Assembly: GCF_028330985.1 (NCBI RefSeq)
Contig: NZ_JAQMUE010000098.1
Span: 57,003-121,002 of the forward strand
From: Roseofilum reptotaenium CS-1145
GTDB taxonomy: Bacteria > Cyanobacteriota > Cyanobacteriia > Cyanobacteriales > Desertifilaceae
Direction: 5' to 3'
DNA: 64,000 bases
A program made the position numbers and the translations under genes. Below, one piece after another: positions 59,905 to 64,000 of the stretch; the stretch's first letter is position 1, and each line of letters starts with the position of its first letter. Below the pieces are notes generated by a model, which saw only the letters and a list, made by a program, of their open reading frames with translations, did not search any database and was not told the origin of the DNA.

Positions 59905-60615
59905 ATGACTAAACCTTCTGTGATTACGATTAAAAATCTTGACCATTATTTTGGCAAAGGTCATCTTCGCAAACAAATTTTATTTGATATTACGCTAGAA
60001 ATTAAGGCCGGTGAGATTATTATTATGACGGGGCCTTCTGGATCGGGAAAAACGACATTATTAACTTTAGTGGGAGGACTGCGATCGGTGCAGTCGGGAA
60101 GCGTGGATGTTTTGGGCGAAGAATTTTGTGGAGCCTCGGCGCGTAAACTGACGAGAGCCAGACGCAAACATGGCTATATTTTCCAAGCCCATAACCTGCA
60201 TCAAAGTTTAACCGCGCTGCAAAATGTGCAAATGGGGTTAGAAGTGCATGGAAAATGGTCACGGAAGGAGAGGCAGGAGCGATCAGCATCGATGTTAGAA
60301 CGGGTAGGATTAGGAGAACATTTACACTATCATCCCGATAATTTATCTGGGGGACAAAAACAACGGGTGGCGATCGCCCGCGCTCTGGTTAGCCATCCTC
60401 CCCTGGTGCTTGCCGATGAACCGACGGCTGCTCTCGATCGCCAGTCTGGACGTGCAGTCGTGGAATTAATGCAGACTTTAGCCCAGGAACAAAACTGTAC
60501 AATCCTCATGGTAACCCACGATAATCGGATTTTAGATGTCGCCGATCGCATCATCCATATGGAAGATGGACGGTTGTCAGATAGCGATCGAACGAGTAGA
60601 TTAAAAACGGGTTAA
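59905..60615 (+). CDS. devA: DevA-type ABC transporter ATPase
   Basis: Start at MTKPSVITIKNLDHYF (ATG 59905); the frame upstream overlaps devC and reads repeat sequence. 236 residues. Walker A GPSGSGKTTLL, Q-loop YIFQAHNLHQSLT, signature LSGGQKQRVAIARAL, Walker B LVLADEPTAALD, H-loop MVTHDNR. Powers the DevBC exporter. Confidence 0.94.
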   Translation: MTKPSVITIKNLDHYFGKGHLRKQILFDITLEIKAGEIIIMTGPSGSGKTTLLTLVGGLRSVQSGSVDVLGEEFCGASARKLTRARRKHGYIFQAHNLHQSLTALQNVQMGLEVHGKWSRKERQERSASMLERVGLGEHLHYHPDNLSGGQKQRVAIARALVSHPPLVLADEPTAALDRQSGRAVVELMQTLAQEQNCTILMVTHDNRILDVADRIIHMEDGRLSDSDRTSRLKTG

Positions 60616-60681
60616 TGGGCAATGAAAGCTTTTATAGCAGTTAGCATTAGTCTAGTTACATAAAGCTAATTCAATCAGATT

Positions 60682-61152
60682 ATGAAAACACCAACGCTCC
60701 CGAATCTAGCAACACTATACGATGAAGATTATCAACTTTGGCTAGAAACCACCCTACAACAACTGCGCTCCGGAAATTTTGCTCAGGTTGATTGGCAAAA
60801 TGTAAATGTATTGGATGAACTCGAGAGCATGGCTAAAAGGAATAGGAGAGCTGTTAAGAGTCTGTTAACCCGACTTTGGGAAAACTTACTCAAGCTCCGT
60901 TACTGGGAATCAGAACGAGAGTATAGCGCCAATAAATGGAAAGCTGAAATCACGACATTTCGGCAACAGATTCGAGATGAATTACTCGATAGTCCCAGTC
61001 TGAAATCCTACTTGCCTGAAATTTTTCCAGAAACCTACCAAGATGCTAAAAGTGTCATATCCCGTTTAATGGATACATCTATCTCTTCTTTCCCAGAAGT
61101 CCCTCCTGCATCGTTAGAAGAGGTTTTAGAAGACGATTGTTTTTTTGATTAA
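60682..61152 (+). CDS. DUF29-family protein
   Basis: 156 residues. Typical start ATLYDEDYQLWLETTLQQLRSGNF and NVLDELESMAKRNRRAVKSLLTRLWENLLK. Abundant cyanobacterial family of unknown function, frequent near accessory genes. Helical, cytoplasmic. No clear link to its neighbours. Confidence 0.85.
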   Translation: MKTPTLPNLATLYDEDYQLWLETTLQQLRSGNFAQVDWQNVNVLDELESMAKRNRRAVKSLLTRLWENLLKLRYWESEREYSANKWKAEITTFRQQIRDELLDSPSLKSYLPEIFPETYQDAKSVISRLMDTSISSFPEVPPASLEEVLEDDCFFD

Positions 61153-61251
61153 TTTGTCCAAGAGTCTACACTCATCCACACCGGGAACCGAGTTTAGTTA
61201 AGATAGGGATCAGAAGACTCGATCAATTGACTTGTAACCATTCCCTAATCA

Positions 61252-62487
61252 GTGTTGAACCGTTATCCCGCTCTTTCCTTATTTGCGATTCTAGTGGCGA
61301 TCGCTCCCTTAACTTCCTGTGCCAATAGCTCTGGAGGTATAAGCCTAGAACAACTGCTTGCTCCCGATCCCCAACTGCAAGCCAATCCCACATCCCAATC
61401 GTCTCCTCAAGCTTCTCCTGCACCGGCTTCTGCCATTGAGCTTCCCGATAATTTTCCTTCAGCCATTCCCCAATATCCTAACGCTACCCTAGAATTGGTT
61501 TCTCCCCTCACTGCTGCTGAAGAAGGCACGATTACCCGTTGGTTTAGTGCGGACTCTACAACATTAGTCAGACGCTATTACCAACAACAACTAAATGAGC
61601 GCAACTGGGAAATTATTAGCGCTCCAGATGCACCAGAGCTGTCTGCACGTCTTGAGCGCTTGGAACTTACCCTCAACTTTGCTCCTCCCACTTCTGGACA
61701 AACCACGTATACGTTGACTTATCGGATAGACGATGCACCGACGGCGATTAGTTCTCCAACCGTTTCGCCGAGTCCTTCACCCACTGTTTCTGTGAATCCT
61801 TCACCGACTTCTGAGAATAATGATGCAGAAATCGATGAAATCCTAGACGTTTCTACTCCACTCTCGCCAGGAGTCACAGAATTGATTACTCTCGGCATTA
61901 CTAATAATTCTTCTACAGAAGCATTTCAACCCCATGAAATCATTACCCGTGGAGACTATGCTCGCTGGTTAATGAATGCCAATAATCAAATCTATGCCGA
62001 CGATCCAGGTAAACAAATTCGTTTAGCCTCTACGACTAGAGATCCCGTTTTTCAAGATGTCCCAAAAAGCGATCCAGATTTTGCTTATATTCAGGGATTA
62101 GCAGAAGCCGGATTAATTCCCAGCGCCCTGATGGGAGAAGCAACGGAAACCCGGTTTCGTCCGGATGCGCCCCTGACGAGGGAAAATCTCATTGGTTGGA
62201 AAGTCCCCTTAGATACTCGTTCAGCTCTGCCGAAAGCGACGATAGAAGCAGTTAAGGATACGTGGGGATTCCAAGATGCGAGTAAAATTAATAGCCAGTT
62301 TTTGCCGAGTATTTTAGTGGATTTCCAAAATGGAAATAATGCCAATATCAGGCGCGTTTTTGGTTACACAAGGCTATTTCAGCCCCAAAAAACAGTAACC
62401 CAGTTGGAAGCAGCAACAGCGTTAACGTATTTTGGAACACAGGGAGAGGGGCGATCGATTACAGCGCTTCGCACCGCTCAGGAATAA
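61252..62487 (+). CDS. Lipoprotein with SLH-like C-terminal domains
   Basis: GTG start 61252. 411 residues. Signal with lipobox LTSC at about 20-23; low-complexity Ser/Pro/Thr linkers (~45-65 and ~165-190). The middle domain (~70-160, FPSAIPQYPNATLELV) is of unknown type. C-terminal S-layer-homology-like segments (ITRGDYARWLMNANNQIY; FRPDAPLTRENLIGW) may hold it to the cell wall. Common cyanobacterial envelope protein; function not known. Confidence 0.82.
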   Translation: MLNRYPALSLFAILVAIAPLTSCANSSGGISLEQLLAPDPQLQANPTSQSSPQASPAPASAIELPDNFPSAIPQYPNATLELVSPLTAAEEGTITRWFSADSTTLVRRYYQQQLNERNWEIISAPDAPELSARLERLELTLNFAPPTSGQTTYTLTYRIDDAPTAISSPTVSPSPSPTVSVNPSPTSENNDAEIDEILDVSTPLSPGVTELITLGITNNSSTEAFQPHEIITRGDYARWLMNANNQIYADDPGKQIRLASTTRDPVFQDVPKSDPDFAYIQGLAEAGLIPSALMGEATETRFRPDAPLTRENLIGWKVPLDTRSALPKATIEAVKDTWGFQDASKINSQFLPSILVDFQNGNNANIRRVFGYTRLFQPQKTVTQLEAATALTYFGTQGEGRSITALRTAQE

Positions 62488-62577
62488 GAGGGAAAGAGTA
62501 AACGACCTGATTTCCTTACCCTGACTATTTTACCGGTTGTTCTAGCTGCAATCTGGGTGGAAACTACTCAAAAAAAC

Positions 62578-62613
62578 GAGACTATTTTGTCTTGTTTAAG
62601 TTATTATAGTCTC
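62578..62613. promoter_or_regulatory. Inverted repeat upstream of TetR gene
   Basis: GAGACTAT (62578-62585) and ATAGTCTC (62606-62613), a perfect 8-bp inverted repeat 23 bp before the TetR start. Probable autoregulatory operator. Confidence 0.55.
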
Positions 62614-62635
62614 ATGGATAAGTCAATCCAGTCCC

Positions 62636-63241
62636 ATGAGTCAATTGAGCCAGTCCAAAACTATGTCCAAATCTAAGCAAGCCCTGCTGAATACAGCGGC
62701 GGCTGTACTGGCACGAAATCCAGGGGCTTCCCTGAGCGAAATTGCTGCCCAGGCAGGTATTGGGCGTGCAACACTATATCGTTACTTTCCATTACGGGAG
62801 GTGCTGATACGAGAATTGGCAATGGCGGCGATCATCGCTATCGATCAAGTCACGGCTGAGGTTCAAGCCCAAAACCTGTCCAGCGATAAAGCACTACTGG
62901 AATTTCTTAAAGGAGTTGTGCCTTTGGGAGATCGCTTTCATTTCTTAGCTACAGAAATATCCGCTTACCAAGATCCAGAAGTGAACGCAGCCTATGATCG
63001 CCAGTTAAAAGAGTTAGATGTATTTGTCCTCCAACTCAAACACGATAGTGTGATTGCCCCAGAAGTCCCCAATACCTGGGTGACGATGGTGATGGATTCT
63101 TTAATTTGGACGGCTTGGTCTGCGGTCAACAGTGGGGATATTGCCCCTAATGATGCTGCCATTCTGACTTATCGCACATTGCTGAAAGGACTGAGCTACA
63201 GCGTTCATATCGAAAGTTTAGATTCTGGAGATCGGTTATGA
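62636..63241 (+). CDS. TetR/AcrR-family regulator
   Basis: 201 residues; an ATG at 62663 (MSKSKQALLN) is an alternative start. Helix-turn-helix at ~30-55 (SLSEIAAQAGIGRATLYRYFPLRE) and a ligand-binding domain. The stop overlaps the next start (ATGA), so it is co-transcribed with the membrane-anchored gene that follows. Likely autoregulated through the upstream inverted repeat. Confidence 0.9.
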   Translation: MSQLSQSKTMSKSKQALLNTAAAVLARNPGASLSEIAAQAGIGRATLYRYFPLREVLIRELAMAAIIAIDQVTAEVQAQNLSSDKALLEFLKGVVPLGDRFHFLATEISAYQDPEVNAAYDRQLKELDVFVLQLKHDSVIAPEVPNTWVTMVMDSLIWTAWSAVNSGDIAPNDAAILTYRTLLKGLSYSVHIESLDSGDRL

Positions 63242-64000
63242 AAAAAAACTTCACCATATATGGTCGTGCTTTTGGAACTGTGGCGATCGTCGTTGCAATC
63301 ACAACAGGAATTCTCACCTCAGTTTATTATCTCACTCGCACCCAGGCATACGACTCAACCATTGATTCCCAAGGGGCATCGACAACGCCAGTATCGTCAG
63401 TTAAAACCTCACCTGCTCCATCCTCATCAACATCGCTAGTGAAAGCCTCACCTGCTCCATCCTCATCAACATCGCTAGTTAAAACCTCACCTGCTCCGTC
63501 CTCATCAACATCGCTGGTTCAAACCTCACCTGCTCCGTCCTCATCAACATCGCTGGTTCAAACCTCACCTGCTCCATCCTCATCTGTTTCAGCATCCTCT
63601 ACTCCAGATCGATCAACAGCAAAATCTACAGAGTCAGCTCAAAGAGCCAGGATAGAAACCGAAGTAACCCTCACCATCGAGCAACAACCACCTGAGCAGC
63701 CTCTGACTCCACCTACAATATCTTCCATCGAATCTGGAGGGTCAAACTTGCCTGATGCGGTACAAGTTGCGAATAAACCTGCTGCACCCACTCATCAGTT
63801 GAGGCAAGAAGGAACCATTCAACTGGTCGGCATTGTCAAAGAAACCCGCATTCAAAATAGTCAATATGCTCAAGATTTAGAGCAGCTTTGGCTTCAATAT
63901 GCTGAGTCTGAGACCCTCTTTAGTCTCGAAAATACGGTGGATAATAAAACCTACGTGGCTTACCTCAACTATTCAGAAAATCGCGATCGCTTCACCATCA
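63238..64000 (+). CDS. Membrane-anchored protein with tandem repeats, cut by window edge
   Basis: ATG 63238; open to the window end (254 codons). TM ~10-33 (AFGTVAIVVAITTGILTSVYYL), then a Ser/Pro/Thr linker with 13-residue repeats (TSPAPSSSTSLV-), then a folded part (IQLVGIVKETRIQNSQYAQDLEQLWLQ) whose end (KTYVAYLNYSENRDRFTI) resembles GyrI-like effector-binding domains. Extracytoplasmic small-molecule binding is an inference. Coupled to the TetR gene. Confidence 0.65.
   Translation, partial: MKKNFTIYGRAFGTVAIVVAITTGILTSVYYLTRTQAYDSTIDSQGASTTPVSSVKTSPAPSSSTSLVKASPAPSSSTSLVKTSPAPSSSTSLVQTSPAPSSSTSLVQTSPAPSSSVSASSTPDRSTAKSTESAQRARIETEVTLTIEQQPPEQPLTPPTISSIESGGSNLPDAVQVANKPAAPTHQLRQEGTIQLVGIVKETRIQNSQYAQDLEQLWLQYAESETLFSLENTVDNKTYVAYLNYSENRDRFTI
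63403..63585 (+). repeat. Tandem 39-bp repeats
   Basis: About 4.7 in-frame units of 39 bp starting at 63403, 63442, 63481, 63520 and 63559, almost identical, encoding (K/Q)(T/A)SPAPSSSTSLV. Recent expansion, length-variable linker. Confidence 0.9.

Noticed and set aside
63403..63585. CRISPR-like direct repeats
   Set aside because: Continuous 39-bp units without unique spacers, in frame in a Ser/Pro-rich linker.

Overview
The window reads as a chromosomal segment of a filamentous, probably marine or benthic cyanobacterium. The evidence is dense HIP1 octamers (GCGATCGC), Ycf66, OpcA beside Zwf, a CAAD-bearing isoleucyl-tRNA synthetase, a Slr0204-type DHNA-CoA thioesterase, a DevBCA-type exporter, an NtcA-type promoter and many short palindromic or MITE-like repeats. 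I cannot name the species from this sequence alone.

Layout. 1-7.4 kb: a cut-off secreted protein, holA, a TRAP solute-binding lipoprotein, a sensor histidine kinase and a UvrD-like helicase. 7.4-9.9 kb: a small accessory patch with a PIN/AbrB toxin-antitoxin pair, an Rpn-like gene with scattered fragments, and a metal-type MerR regulator with a typical overlong-spacer promoter but no obvious target. 9.9-16 kb: an SbcC-like ATPase with a conserved partner, then pcrA. 16.3-17.6 kb: an ATP-grasp protein and a phylloquinone-pathway thioesterase. 17.8-31.4 kb: oxidative pentose phosphate genes (fbp-zwf-opcA, then gnd) around an HD-domain protein, hisA and a 1797-residue kinase/AAA/GAF/histidine-kinase hybrid. 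31.5-36.8 kb: a Ycf66 protein with acidic repeats, and ileS with a membrane CAAD insertion.

37-43.6 kb is the most important region. It is a Nit1C cluster (nitrilase, radical SAM, GNAT, AIR-synthase-like, and MSMEG_0572- and MSMEG_0570-type proteins), NtcA-controlled by its promoter. The cluster is split between the radical SAM and GNAT genes by about 1.8 kb on the opposite strand. That insert carries an intact eukaryotic actin gene (375 residues, about 89% identical by eye to animal actin) followed 61 bp later by an intact 45-residue beta-thymosin behind a perfect Shine-Dalgarno sequence. Beta-thymosins are the actin-monomer-sequestering peptides of animals. An actin plus beta-thymosin two-gene unit in a bacterium looks like a horizontally acquired, previously undescribed actin system. 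It recalls the known Microcystis actin/profilin case but has a different partner and apparently an animal-like source. The actin has a remodelled D-loop (Asn44, Thr47, Pro50).

43.6-49.3 kb: TnpB and IS4-type remnants, a delta-9 desaturase, an adenylyl cyclase with a haem-c-like sensor, and a DUF3181/small ORF/integrase set beside tRNA-Val. 49.3-64 kb: ispG, a C-terminal processing protease, an ATPase with a TPR protein fused to an MntA antitoxin followed by HepT, Uma2, TetR with a divergent DevBCA exporter interrupted by an S23 four-helix-bundle cassette, a DUF29 protein, an SLH lipoprotein, another TetR and a cut-off membrane-anchored protein. Several genes carry repeat-derived coding additions, including a 60-bp palindromic element in the same reading frame in two unrelated proteins.
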